Below, piece by piece: positions 34,821 through 45,049 of a stretch of 64,000 bases of DNA (positions are counted from its first letter, which is position 1; every line of letters starts with the position of its first letter). Location of the stretch: the NCBI GenBank assembly GCA_946965045.2, contig OX337228.1:1240001-1304000 (forward strand). The letters are read 5' to 3'. Under the pieces are notes generated by a model. It saw only the letters and a program-made list of their open reading frames with translations, was not told the DNA's origin and did not search any database. The DNA comes from Epithemia pelagica (Eukaryota > Bacillariophyta > Bacillariophyceae > Surirellales > Surirellaceae). A program made the translations under genes and the position numbers.

Positions 34821-36215
34821 CTAGGGTTGCTGCAAGGAAGATACCAAGGCTATATCGGTGGCATAGACCTGTTGTAGACGACGGATCGTATCAGACGTTA
34901 AATCGTCCACGGTCAATTGGGTCTTGTTGTGGAGGTTGGTGGTGGTGGTGGTAGTCGTAGAAGAAGCCGCCAAAGTGGAATTGGACGAACGACCAATCGA
35001 TTGGACATGCCGTAGGGCAATGGGAATCCCAAAGGCTTGCATGAGTCGATCAAATTGTTGGGACAATGTGTTGTCCTGGTGGTTGTTGCTGTCCAGGACC
35101 AAGACATAATCGACCATGCGTACATTGTGAGGACCGAGGATATATTCGGATTGGGGAACCCAATGGCCATTGTCCAGTAAGTAGGGCAAGGCCGCTGTCC
35201 CGGGACCGCCCGTTTGTTGTTGTTGTTCGTTCCGATGGAGCTTGTCGCGAATCCAAGCATTCATATGAGTCGCATTGTGCAATTGGCTCCGGGGACAATG
35301 ATTGGGCCGCCACTCTTTGGATTGCAAGGTACAGGCATAATTATATTCGCTCACGACCCGAACCAAGGGTGACCGAACAATGGCAAACAACTCGGCATTG
35401 TGGTAGGGATGAACCAGCGAGCAGGATTCCTGGTTCGGCGAATACTGAATCATGTCATGGTTCGCCTCGTCTTGTTTGAGATTCGCCGAATAATAATGAC
35501 GATGACTCTGGAGGGGAAACCATTGGGAGGGAACATGCCACCATCCCACACGACGCGGCCAGTCGTAGCCACCGACAGTGCTGGGACAAATTTTGCGCTT
35601 GGGTTTGTGCGGAAACCGACAACTCCCCCATGCCACACCATGTTCGGCTGCCACTTGTTCGACGGCGGTACCGGCCGTTTTGGGAATGTGCAAAAACTGG
35701 AGTTGGTCGTTTCGTTTGCCCAATTGGACAAAGGATTGTACATAGGCTTGTGCTGCCTCGAGTTCGGGGTCCAACAGCACTCGCACGTGTTTTGCGGTCG
35801 TGGACGGATGAGATGGAAACGGCGACAACCAGGGGAGACCGTTCTCGTTATTGCTGTTACTAGTGTTGCCTTGAATGTTTTGAAAGATCCGACGATGAAA
35901 GTACCATAGCACCATGAGTTGAACCAGTAGAAATCCAATGAGCACCGATTGATCGATATAGGACCATCGAGGCATCATCCTGGTGCAGTACGAGACTGTC
36001 CTTCTGGAAGAAGAAGAAGAAGAAGAAGAAGAATGAGGTCCATAACTACTAGCACGAGACTGCTCCGGACGTCGACCTCGTCCATTCCCCATCTTGTCGT
36101 GTGTTTCGTTCACAGCACGTTTGCTTTTCGCTGTTCGGGGCGACCAGTCGCTGCGACAAGGGTACGGATATGCACAAGGCAGAGATCGAGAGAGAGTTTT
36201 GGAGAGACAAGACAT
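34821..36215 (-). CDS. Sulfotransferase family protein, type II membrane
   Basis: Transfers sulfate from PAPS, probably to a carbohydrate in the Golgi. A single-exon frame of 464 residues from ATG 36215. A basic and Ser-rich tail is followed by one membrane segment near 90-108 (VLIGFLLVQLMVLWYF). The 5'-phosphosulfate loop is LHIPKTAGT near 175-183 and the 3'-phosphate motif IVRSPLVRVVSEY is near 279-291, with the expected Arg and Ser. N-glycosylation sites (NAT, NST, NKT) suit a luminal domain. An internal ATG at residue 42 (MGNGRGRRP) could be the start instead. The exact acceptor is not predictable. Confidence 0.85.
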   Translation of the reverse strand: MSCLSKTLSRSLPCAYPYPCRSDWSPRTAKSKRAVNETHDKMGNGRGRRPEQSRASSYGPHSSSSSSSSSRRTVSYCTRMMPRWSYIDQSVLIGFLLVQLMVLWYFHRRIFQNIQGNTSNSNNENGLPWLSPFPSHPSTTAKHVRVLLDPELEAAQAYVQSFVQLGKRNDQLQFLHIPKTAGTAVEQVAAEHGVAWGSCRFPHKPKRKICPSTVGGYDWPRRVGWWHVPSQWFPLQSHRHYYSANLKQDEANHDMIQYSPNQESCSLVHPYHNAELFAIVRSPLVRVVSEYNYACTLQSKEWRPNHCPRSQLHNATHMNAWIRDKLHRNEQQQQTGGPGTAALPYLLDNGHWVPQSEYILGPHNVRMVDYVLVLDSNNHQDNTLSQQFDRLMQAFGIPIALRHVQSIGRSSNSTLAASSTTTTTTTNLHNKTQLTVDDLTSDTIRRLQQVYATDIALVSSLQQP

Positions 36216-36577
36216 GCGTTAAGCAAAATGTGAGAGCGAGAAAGAGCCTCGACTCTCGACTGGCGGTTTCCGATCCGTTCAACGGAAACGGGACCAAGAC
36301 CTAGATATTGGTCGCTTTTGAGTCGCTTAAAAATTCCAGTGTATGGTGTCTGAATTCTGGGACACCCTCCCAAAATTCCGATCTTCTGTTCGTACGCAAG
36401 AAGAGAACCACAATGTGCAACATCTGCGCCTATACGATCGTGTCGCCAGAAGAGACACTAACGAACTCGACGACCAAAGACATCAACCTTTGATGGTCTT
36501 TCATCTTTCAACAGTAGTATCTGTAGAGAAATAGAAAATACGCAAGAAAAGAAACAGAAAAGAGAACATTGGCCGCA
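36216..36577. other. Divergent interval between sulfotransferase and carrier genes
   Basis: 362 bp shared 5' region; no gene or clear motif is recognised. Confidence 0.4.
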
Positions 36578-37891
36578 ATGACCCGAATCGAAACGCCGCA
36601 ACTGAATTTGTTGGACGCAAGCCCAATGGACAAGACGACACTGGAGTCCTCACACCACCACCAATGCAGCAGCACTCCACACAACCTCCCCCAAGAAGCA
36701 CCATTCTTTTCATTGACGACAGAGTCTGTGATTGAGTTGCCACCACCACAAGTGACGTTTTGGCAAGACTTTGTTGCTGGTGGCATTGCTGGCTCGGCAT
36801 CGGTTGTGGTAGGCCATCCCTTTGATACCATCAAGGTGCGTCTGCAAACGTTGACGAGAACGACAACTGCCGCTTCGACCATTCGTGACAACCGCCGGGA
36901 CGTTGCAAGCCTCTGGAATTGGCTCCTCCGCAACAATCACAACCCGACAGTATCGAAACAACAGCCATCACTGGCGGCATCCTCGTCTCGAGTGGTGACA
37001 GGAGGAGGTCCTAGCAGCTCAAGTCTTTCGTCACTGTTTCGGGGTCTAGGGACGCCCTTGGCATCGGCTGCTGCACTCAATGCGTTGGTCTTTTCCAGTT
37101 ATGGCGCTGCTTCCAAAGTCTACGACAGTCTCGTGTCTCGGTCCCTGTTTGGATCCCCGCCACAACCGGCAGCAGCAACACTAGAACAACCACAACTGTT
37201 GGTCGGTCGCGATTCCTGGTACAAGTCCATGACATGCGGTGCCTTTGCTGGTATGGTCCAATGCATTATTATTGTCCCCATGGAACATGTCAAGTGTCGG
37301 TTGCAAGCATCTTCGTATTATCGTGGACCCATGCATGCGATTCGTTCCATTGTACACAATCATGGCGGTGTCTGGCGCTTGTATCAAGGATGGGGGAGTT
37401 CCTTGTGGCGCGAAGTCCCAGCCTTTGCCGTGTACTTTAGTTCGTACGATTTTCTCAAGGAACAAGTCGTGGCCACATCCCTGGTTTCACCACCACGACA
37501 CACGGCACGGTCTTCTTCTACTTCTGCTTCTCCCTCATGGTTCGCGTCGGCCTTGGCGGGCGGCTTGGCCGGTGCCTTGACATGGGCCTTGGTGTATCCC
37601 GTCGATGTGATTAAAACGAGGATTCAAACCACGCCCTTGGACACGCCGCAACACACCTTGACCGTCTGGCGTGTGGGACGCCAACTGGTGCACCAACATG
37701 GATGGCGATTCCTGTTTCGAGGCTTTTCCATGGCCTTGCTGCGAGCCGTTCCGGTCAATGCCACACTCTTTCCCATTTACGAATCGACACTCCAACTCTT
37801 GCAACAGCAAGAACAAGAAGGACAATATCCCGTGCACTATTCTCCTTTGACGCAACCACAGAATCATGCGCATCATCATCATTGCACCTAG
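36578..37891 (+). CDS. Mitochondrial carrier family protein (acylcarnitine/ornithine-type)
   Basis: Solute exchanger of the mitochondrial inner membrane. 437 residues, single exon, ATG 36578. The three repeats each carry the carrier signature: HPFDTIKVRLQ, VPMEHVKCRLQ and YPVDVIKTRIQ. Paired Gly motifs (AGGIAGSASVV, CGAFAGMVQC, AGGLAGALTW) precede them. The first about 55 residues are a poorly conserved N-terminal extension, and the first repeat holds a Ser/Gln-rich loop of about 50 residues. Repeat 2 has VPMEH in place of the more common YPxE/D. General resemblance is to SLC25A20/29/45-like carriers; the substrate is uncertain. Confidence 0.88.
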   Translation: MTRIETPQLNLLDASPMDKTTLESSHHHQCSSTPHNLPQEAPFFSLTTESVIELPPPQVTFWQDFVAGGIAGSASVVVGHPFDTIKVRLQTLTRTTTAASTIRDNRRDVASLWNWLLRNNHNPTVSKQQPSLAASSSRVVTGGGPSSSSLSSLFRGLGTPLASAAALNALVFSSYGAASKVYDSLVSRSLFGSPPQPAAATLEQPQLLVGRDSWYKSMTCGAFAGMVQCIIIVPMEHVKCRLQASSYYRGPMHAIRSIVHNHGGVWRLYQGWGSSLWREVPAFAVYFSSYDFLKEQVVATSLVSPPRHTARSSSTSASPSWFASALAGGLAGALTWALVYPVDVIKTRIQTTPLDTPQHTLTVWRVGRQLVHQHGWRFLFRGFSMALLRAVPVNATLFPIYESTLQLLQQQEQEGQYPVHYSPLTQPQNHAHHHHCT

Positions 37892-38581
37892 CTAGCTAGC
37901 TACCTTGTGAGAGAGAATGGCTGCCCCTCCGGAACAAAGGACGACGATGACAACCGCAGCGACGACAACCGGCAGTTGGGGAGCAGACATGTTTTACGGC
38001 AAGCTATACCCGCACCTATAGAGACAGCAATGGCTGCCACTACATACTACAACCTCTAGAAGATACCGATAATAAGTAGTATGGTAATAGCACGAGCGAG
38101 ACCCATGTAGAAAATTTACGTGTCAATACCATAGAAAGCGCGAACGAAACACTGGAACAAGCATGGACGGCTTGGACTTTTCTCTCGTCTTGACTTGCAA
38201 GGCGCAGTCGGCAATGGCGCTGATTTTGGTTCTTTTTTTTTCGGTTGACTGGATGCGCGCAAGGCTGTTCCACCGCTTTGGTCTTGTCGTCGTCATTGGA
38301 TTCTTGTGTACTGGAAAAGAGGCACGCTGTCGAGATGGCACGAATCCCAAGCCAACAGCTGGCACGACGACCAAGCCCCGAGTCCATACTGTCTCCCGGG
38401 CGACCGAAACAACGGCGCAGCCTTTGTGCGCCTACACCACAAATGGGAACGATTCCAGGTTCCATGGCCTGGCACGGCCCTCGAAGAAGGCAAACGCGTG
38501 TCATCCAATGCTGTTCAAAGAAAGAAACGAGTACACTGTAATTCTTTTTGTTGTTCTTCACATGATTGGCAAGCCAAGCTG

Positions 38582-38662
38582 GTTTCGTTTTGCTGGAGAA
38601 CCCCATCCGAAACATGCAGCTTTCCTTGCAGTTTCGGATGCGGTTCTCCAGCAAAATGAAAC
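38582..38662. repeat. 81-bp imperfect palindrome
   Basis: Arms 38582-38613 and 38631-38662 are reverse complements at 30 of 32 positions (core TTTTGCTGGAGAACC and GGTTCTCCAGCAAAA), with a 17-base spacer that itself begins to pair (TGCA...TGCA). A strong hairpin or the remains of a small inverted-repeat element. Confidence 0.85.
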
Positions 38663-39301
38663 TCGGTTGTTGCCAAACCGTTCCGCAACTGTCTTGTCCG
38701 TTTCACGAGTTTCCTCCAAGTGGCAGCAGCAGCAGCAACAACAACAACAACAACGCGTCAAAGTGACCAACTGCGGGAATGTTTCTATTGGGGGACACGA
38801 ATCCGAGTTTCTTTGGCATACCAAATCAACAGCAAGAAGAAAGGAACAGTTGGTATCCACTGCCAGAACTCGAAACCCATGGATCCATCCTGCCATGAAT
38901 CGAGCGAACTAGTGTCCGTCCACAAACAAGACTTGCGCTCCCAAAAGCGCGCCTCTAGAGGGAGAAAGTCCTCGACCAGTGCGCGCCGCAAACTGCAGTA
39001 ACTGACGAGAAGGATGGTTAGTTGGCACAATGGATTCATCATCGTTCCTTTCGTCCTTGTCTCGAAACAGACTGTCTACTCTGGACTAGCATGTGCCGTA
39101 CGTACCTCTTGGAGACACTGTCTTGGAAAGAGGAAGTTTGTCCATCAGACCAGTCCTGTCGTGGGGATCATGGATCCTTCCTGGGGACGGCGTGGATGGG
39201 AACGCGAGACGGGATCCGAATGACGACGCTTCGTAAGACCAACCCTACTCACTCAACGTGGTATGGTTCGAGTCCGTCCAAAAATCCGTCTCAGCATGGG
39301 T

Positions 39302-39747
39302 CGGTTCCAGAAACGGCTCATACGCGACTTTGGAGAACCGAAAGGGATTTCATACGCGACTTTGGAGAACCAAAAGGGATTTTCTATTTCAGCTGTCGCA
39401 GCAGACCGCAAGGCCATGCCCTGGCGCCATTTCGACGAGGGGGAGGGCTTCTCGAAAAGGAGAATCAAGCGCTGATTACAACACTCTGTCTCTAATGACT
39501 TTTTCTGATGCAAACCGATGACAATCGAACAGGTATGAGGCAGCAAATCTGTTCCAGAGACGGCTCATGCGCGACTTTGGAGAACGACAGAAGACCGCAA
39601 GGCCATGCTCTAGCGCCATTTCGACGAGGGGGAGGGCTTCTCGAAAAGGAGAATCAAGCGGCGCTGATCACAACACTCTGTCTCGAATGACTTTTTCTGA
39701 TGCAAACCGATGACAATCGAACAAGTATGAGGCAGCAAATCTGTTCC
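39302..39747. repeat. Tandem repeat, two copies of about 195-250 bp
   Basis: The block from GTTCCAGAAACGGCTCATACG through CCGCAAGGCCATGC, GACGAGGGGGAGGGCTTCTCG and GAGGCAGCAAATCTGTTCC repeats. Left ends are near 39302 and 39551, right ends near 39555 and 39747. Copy 1 has an extra 33-bp internal duplication of CATACGCGACTTTGGAGAACC. Confidence 0.8.
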
Positions 39748-40069
39748 CGTGGTCTTCCAATTGTGTGACAATCTTGCTTGACCCAATGTTTTTTTCTTCC
39801 CCAGAATTGCGTGACAGTGTGACGGTGACAATGGAGCTTTGTTCAATCCTTTTGAGTCACAGTTCGTCACAGATCTTCATTTCAAAATTCAAAATGAGTC
39901 GCTTTTCGGTCGATGAAATGTCCGCCCGGAAGCAGATGGGTTCGCATCGCATGTTCGACAAGAAGTGAATGAGGTGTCTCTATTCTCTATGCTCATCAGC
40001 ATCGCGATAATATATAAGCAAAGACAAGAAAGCAAAGACAAATCAAGGCAAGACAGGGACAGCACTACA

Positions 40070-41930
40070 ATGGCTTCATCCCTGCTATGTTCCATATGGG
40101 CTTCAAGATCACCTTTGGCTCGGTCACTGGCGCATCATTGCGTAAACGAAAGAGCAACAAATGAGCTTTTTGTAAGATGCGGCCGACGTGGTTTGTCTCA
40201 AGTCTCGCACTCCAAGGTCGTTGGATCGGCGCAAGAGGCTTTGGAGGGGATGGATCTGGCCAATGCAACGGTGGCAGTGGGTGGTTTTGGTTTGGGTGGC
40301 ATTCCAGAAACCTTGATTACGGCCCTCAGTCAACACGAGAGTGCCCATCATTTGACCTTGATTTCCTTGACGGCTGGCACGGATACCCAAGGCGCCGGCA
40401 AACTCTTGGCGGTTACCGGCAAGGTCCACAAATTGATTGCCGCCTACGTGGGAGAAAATAAGGTCCTGGAACAAGCCTACTTTGGCGGATCCCTTCAAGT
40501 CGAATTGACGCCCATGGGAACCATTGCCGAACGACTACGAGCGGGTGGAGCGGGTACGTGCCAAGCAAACCATGTGTTCTTGTATCATGTTTGTGCTTCA
40601 TGTAATTGTGGTCGTTCAGCTATGCTTCTGTCGTTGTATTGTGCCCCTGTGTTTTTGTGTTCCTCTTCTTCTCATGTCTGCTGTTTCTTCGGTGGTGTGT
40701 TGGTTTGGGATCTTGCATTCACGACTTTGATGGTCTGTCTTGTCGCGTTCTCTCTTTCTCTTTATTTACCTATATACACTCCTTCTCTCTCAATGAGACA
40801 ATACTACAGGCATACCAGCCTTTTTTACTCCAACCGGTGTGGGGACAATTTATGCCAGCGGTGGTATTCCTCTCCAATACAAGGCGGATGGCAGTCACGA
40901 CGTGCACTTGTTTTGTGCAGAAAAACAAAGTCGTGTCTTTGACAATGGCGTGGAATACTTGTTGGAGTATTCGCATCCCCGACCACACATTAGTTTGGTC
41001 AAGGCGGCCGTGGCCGATACACTGGGCAATTTGGTGTTTGAAGGTACAGCCCAAAATTGCAATCCAGATTGCGCCATGGCCGGACTTGTCACGATTGTTG
41101 AAGCAGAAGAAATTGTCCAAGCCGGGGACTTGAATCCCAATGAAATACACTTACCGGGTATCTTTGTGCACAAGGTAATTCAGGCGACCGAAAATACCAA
41201 ACCGATTGAACGACTCAAGTTGCTCAACACCGACGATAAAGGTCTTTCTGGACCCCGGTCCATTATTGCCAAACGAGCGGCCAAGGAATTTCAAGACGGC
41301 ATGTATGTCAATCTCGGTATTGGATTACCCACCTTGGCTTCGAATTTTGTACCACCCAACATTCATATCAATTTGCATGCGGAAAATGGCCTTGTCGGTG
41401 TGGGCCCTTACCCCGCCACACAAGAAGATGCCTCACCAGATTATATCAATGCCGGCAAAGAAACCATTACCTATTCACCAGGCGCTGCCGCCTTTGGATC
41501 GTCCTCTTCCTTTAGCATGATTCGGGGCTGTCACATGGATTTGACCGTGCTAGGTGCACTCCAATGCAGTGCCACGGGTGATTTGGCCAGTTGGATTGTT
41601 CCAGGTCAAAAAATCAAGGGAATGGGTGGTGCCATGGATTTGGTCGGGGCACCCGGCGCACGTGTCGTGGTGACCATGGATCATTGTAGTAGCCACAACA
41701 ACAACCAGAGTCCCAAAATTTTGTCCGAATGTACCTTCCCCGTCACGGGAAGCAATGTCGTCGATCGGATCATTACCGAACGAGCCGTCTTTGATGTCTG
41801 TCCCAACCAAACAGGATTGACCTTGATGGAAGTGGCACCGGGGTGGACTGTGGAACAAATTCAAGCATCGACCGGATGTAACTTTCGTGTCGCCGACACT
41901 TTGGAGGTCATGGAAGGAGCCAATGAATGA
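40070..41930 (+). CDS. OXCT: Succinyl-CoA:3-ketoacid CoA-transferase, mitochondrial, two exons
   Basis: Moves CoA from succinyl-CoA to acetoacetate (ketone/branched-chain breakdown). Exons 40070-40553 and 40810-41930 give 534 residues; the intron is 256 nt (GTACGT...CAG, phase 1). A basic N-terminal extension of about 45 residues suggests mitochondrial import. The alpha part shows VGGFGLGGIPETLI and FTPTGVGT, and the beta part NLGIGLPTLASN. The catalytic glutamate is Glu353 in HAENGLVGVGPYP, where animal enzymes have a Ser before the Glu. Fused alpha and beta halves in one chain and the length fit the eukaryotic enzyme. Confidence 0.93.
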
Positions 41931-42124
41931 CGACGACGACGACATGGTACTACTCTAGAAAGGAGCCACCCGGCGTATGGATGATGATTATTGGTCGTCT
42001 CTTGTTGGATATAGCAAAAAAGTGCTCCATATAGACACCCCAACAACCGGGAAAGAGAGTCCAGTAGCGTTGCCTAAAGCTTTAGAGGATGCTGAGATGG
42101 GCACCTAGAATATCCGTACTCCTA

Positions 42125-42600
42125 ACTCCTAACACCAATGTATGCTGAGGTACAATAGCGAAACCCGTCGGCAATGAGCAAATGTTCGGGTGAGGTGGGA
42201 TCGAGTGTACCCGTGTAACCAGGAATGCTGTCAAAATAATTGTCAATCGAGGGATCGGTTCCACCGTTGTTGTTGTGTGAATGACATTGGACCAAGACTG
42301 TGGGCAGTCGCTGCAATTCTTCCAGTGTTCATTTGACCGACGAATGCGAATAGGCTTTTCCCGTGGCTTCTCTCCAGGCCTTGTTCAAGGGAGCGGCCGA
42401 TTGACTCCAATACGTGTCGGTCGTCCCCGAGTCGACAATGACACCCTTGCCACTATTGACTGTGCAAGGATGGATGCCAACTCGAATTACTTTTGTGTGG
42501 TGGTTGTTGCGCGATGATGACGTTGTGGAATCTTGAGCTGCCGACTGACCGCCACCGACACATCTTGAGCCACATCTATGGTTCGTTTTTCGAAATGCCG
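42125..42600 (-). pseudogene. Relic of a pepsin-like aspartic protease
   Basis: Read on the minus strand, 42425-42433 encodes the DSG of an IVDSGTTDTYW motif, the second catalytic Asp of A1-family proteases. It is preceded by a VGIHPCTVNSGKG segment and followed by about 25 residues to an in-frame TGA at 42331-42329. Homology-like sequence continues past that stop (PTVLVQCH, YFDSIPGYTG) to about 42125. Upstream, a frameshift and a TAA near 42490 separate another part. Several disablements with no splice sites argue for a pseudogene. Confidence 0.6.
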
Positions 42601-42772
42601 TCCAGGCATGATTGGAGGAACGTAAACTTCTAGCGATTGAAGCAATGACTTACATCATAGACGAACTAAAAGAAAGAAACCAGTTTTGAACCTCCCACTT
42701 CGTCTTGACTTTGGTTTCGGTCGAACTGCAAGTGTTGATGCCCTGGACTGTTGAGATACAAGGTGGGACAAA

Positions 42773-44467
42773 TCAAAGGTTCTCGACGCCCAAAACACTC
42801 TGGATCGCCGTATGCCAGTCGTCATTCTTGGCAGAGGCAATCAAGATTCGTGTGTTCTCCCACATTGTGGCAACATTCGCGGCCGGCATTCGGACATTGT
42901 TCTTGCTGTCCACAATCGGACTGCTCGTGTCTTCGCCCTTTGCCAGATACTTGTCGCGGTGACGGCGTTCGTACGTGCTTTTGCACGCAGGATTCACATA
43001 CAGAATATTGAGTGTTGCTTCCAGCGGCAGTTTTAGTAATTCCCGAAAGGATTGCAAAGTCCGGAGCTTGAAGGCCTGAGAGTGCTGCCATGTGGTCTGA
43101 ACGGCCCAGCATTCCTCGTTAATCACCAACACACAGTCGGCAAGAGGAAAGCTCATATTGCTGGGATAGTTGACCATTTTGTCATGGAAATTGTCTCGAT
43201 TGATCTCTCGCTTGCTATGTCCTAGGAACTTTATTTCCCTATCGGGTTCGCCATCAACACCTTGATACTGCCACATGACCTTCCCTGGCCCAGCCGCCAA
43301 CATTTGAACAACAGATTCTGCGAGGTCCTTACCAGTAGGATTTGTTGCCTCCCTCTTGAGGACCTTTGCCAGCATCTTGAGATGTTCTTTACAGGAAGCA
43401 AAGCTCATCACGTCCATGAGTCTCTGCCGCACGTAGCGGCTCGTGAGGGCAAGGCCAGGCGACCGGAAAGCCCCATCACCTTCCCACGAAATGTTACAAT
43501 AGGACAAGACGAATCCACTCATGTTTCCCTCCCAATTGCAAGTCGCATCATCGTCAATATCCACCGTCATTGAACGTAACATATCCGCAGAAACAGCATT
43601 GCATCGTAGATCCATTGTTTTCCGATATTTGTCCCGAGCTTCCTCTGTAGGAACCAAAGCGTGTGGGAAAATCCCGCCAAACATGTCAAAATTCTTTTCC
43701 AAAAAGTCCAAGTCCATCTTCTCTGCCTCGGCAATACACTCTAGTTCAATGTATTCGGCGACAGGAGCATACAAGAAATGTAGTTCTTGCTTGCTGTATT
43801 CCTTGATCCGTTTCTTGCGCGGTGAAAGCGAGGCCAAACTGGGGGCTTGTGACACCATGGGGGGTTGCTCGGTGAGCTCCGCAGGGTCATAGAGGTACAG
43901 AATGCTACCATGATCACCCAGGAGAGTCTTAATCTCTCTGTGTGGACCCGTCAAAATGTATCCAGTCGCAGCGTCCAGGTCCATGAGATAGAAATCTCCG
44001 CCCACGTGACGGACCACAAACTGGTAAGGGCGATTCCTTGGCGATTCCAGCATGAGGCGACGCAGAACAAAGACCTGAAACCAAGATGTTCCAACCCCAG
44101 CATTACCGGTTAAAACAACCTTCTTTGAATGATGGTCGTCTTTCCATATCTTCACCAAAACACTGTACAAATAGGCGAAACACTCTCGCTCAAAGTAAAG
44201 CTTCGAATCTCTCGTCCGGAGATTGAGCACCTCTGCACATGGGTAGTTCTCCAGCGAAAAGAGCGTGAGGCCACAGGCCCTCGCCTTGGAGGGCTGTGGA
44301 ATCCGGGGCTCCAATTCCTTGAGGAACCGCAATTCACGCGACAGCTTCCAAGAACGCTCCAACTGGAGACGACCCAACGCTTCTTTTACGTTTACCGGGA
44401 AGAGGCATGTCTCTGGGGAAATCAACACCGAGCGCAATTGTGCACAACCATCGACATTGACATCCAT
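42773..44467 (-). CDS. Crinkler/RHS-like P-loop protein
   Basis: A single-exon frame of 564 residues from ATG 44467. Residues 114-135 (KKVVLTGNAGVGTSWFQ) match the nucleotide-binding loop seen in Crinkler (CRN) and retrotransposon-hot-spot (RHS) proteins, where GxPGxGKSWF is typical. Here the Walker A lysine is Thr127, so ATP binding may be lost. The following beta strands and a YDPAE segment fit the same family. The C-terminal half (residues 260-560) is typical of long diatom and oomycete members; no secretion signal is visible at the N-terminus. The family role is uncertain (nuclear proteins, effectors, transposon-linked). Assignment rests on pattern memory. Confidence 0.5.
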   Translation of the reverse strand: MDVNVDGCAQLRSVLISPETCLFPVNVKEALGRLQLERSWKLSRELRFLKELEPRIPQPSKARACGLTLFSLENYPCAEVLNLRTRDSKLYFERECFAYLYSVLVKIWKDDHHSKKVVLTGNAGVGTSWFQVFVLRRLMLESPRNRPYQFVVRHVGGDFYLMDLDAATGYILTGPHREIKTLLGDHGSILYLYDPAELTEQPPMVSQAPSLASLSPRKKRIKEYSKQELHFLYAPVAEYIELECIAEAEKMDLDFLEKNFDMFGGIFPHALVPTEEARDKYRKTMDLRCNAVSADMLRSMTVDIDDDATCNWEGNMSGFVLSYCNISWEGDGAFRSPGLALTSRYVRQRLMDVMSFASCKEHLKMLAKVLKREATNPTGKDLAESVVQMLAAGPGKVMWQYQGVDGEPDREIKFLGHSKREINRDNFHDKMVNYPSNMSFPLADCVLVINEECWAVQTTWQHSQAFKLRTLQSFRELLKLPLEATLNILYVNPACKSTYERRHRDKYLAKGEDTSSPIVDSKNNVRMPAANVATMWENTRILIASAKNDDWHTAIQSVLGVENL

Positions 44468-45049
44468 GGCAGCAAGTTATTACGACGAAGAGAGAAAGAA
44501 AAAGGGTCGATTTCCCATCCCAAAGCTTTTTTACAATAGACAAGCAGTCAGAGGCGCGTTTTCGAGTGAACTACAGTAAGAGGACAAACGACGATGGTAC
44601 TTACGAGCGCGGCAACGCTCCTTTGCATCGCCGGATTGATGCCCTTTGGCAAACGAAAGAGCTTATAGCAAATTCAGACAACATGGTCACGGAAGTCATC
44701 TCTCCTGTTGCGTTTCTGCTTCTTCTCAACGGGGAGAACTGCTTCTTACACTCTCACAGTTTTGACACACAAGGAGGAAGTTAAAAGTCAATAAGCAATG
44801 GCTACTTCTCCAATTACCCCCAAGCCGCGGCGAGTTTTCGGTCGCGCGTAATTTCATGTTCCCAAACTCAAAATGAAATTACGGCATTCACGAGAACACA
44901 AGATTCATCCTTCCGCTAGGGCGTACTAATCCATTACATTTAGAGTTAGGCTATGGTGAGTCGACCGAAAGGACGTTGGTCGCTACTAAGTCGCATCATT
45001 GTAACGAGGGTGAGCATGATACAGAAAATGGTAGATCGAAAGTTCTTTC
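44468..45049. other. Divergent interval between CRN-like gene and CSK
   Basis: About 580 bp. The short frame at 44566-44784 has no recognised product. No other structure is seen. Confidence 0.4.

Larger units (their letters stand above)
37892..40069. other. Repeat- and palindrome-rich gap
   Basis: About 2.2 kb without a supportable gene. Open frames exist in several phases on both strands over 38040-38912 but cross a long palindrome and contain simple repeats (CAG/CAA near 38722-38755). Two repeat structures are listed separately. Confidence 0.55.

Noticed and set aside
38163-38912. 249-codon plus-strand frame and 204-codon minus-strand frame (38040-38654)
   Set aside because: Both cross the palindrome and simple repeats; competing frames on both strands and no domain.
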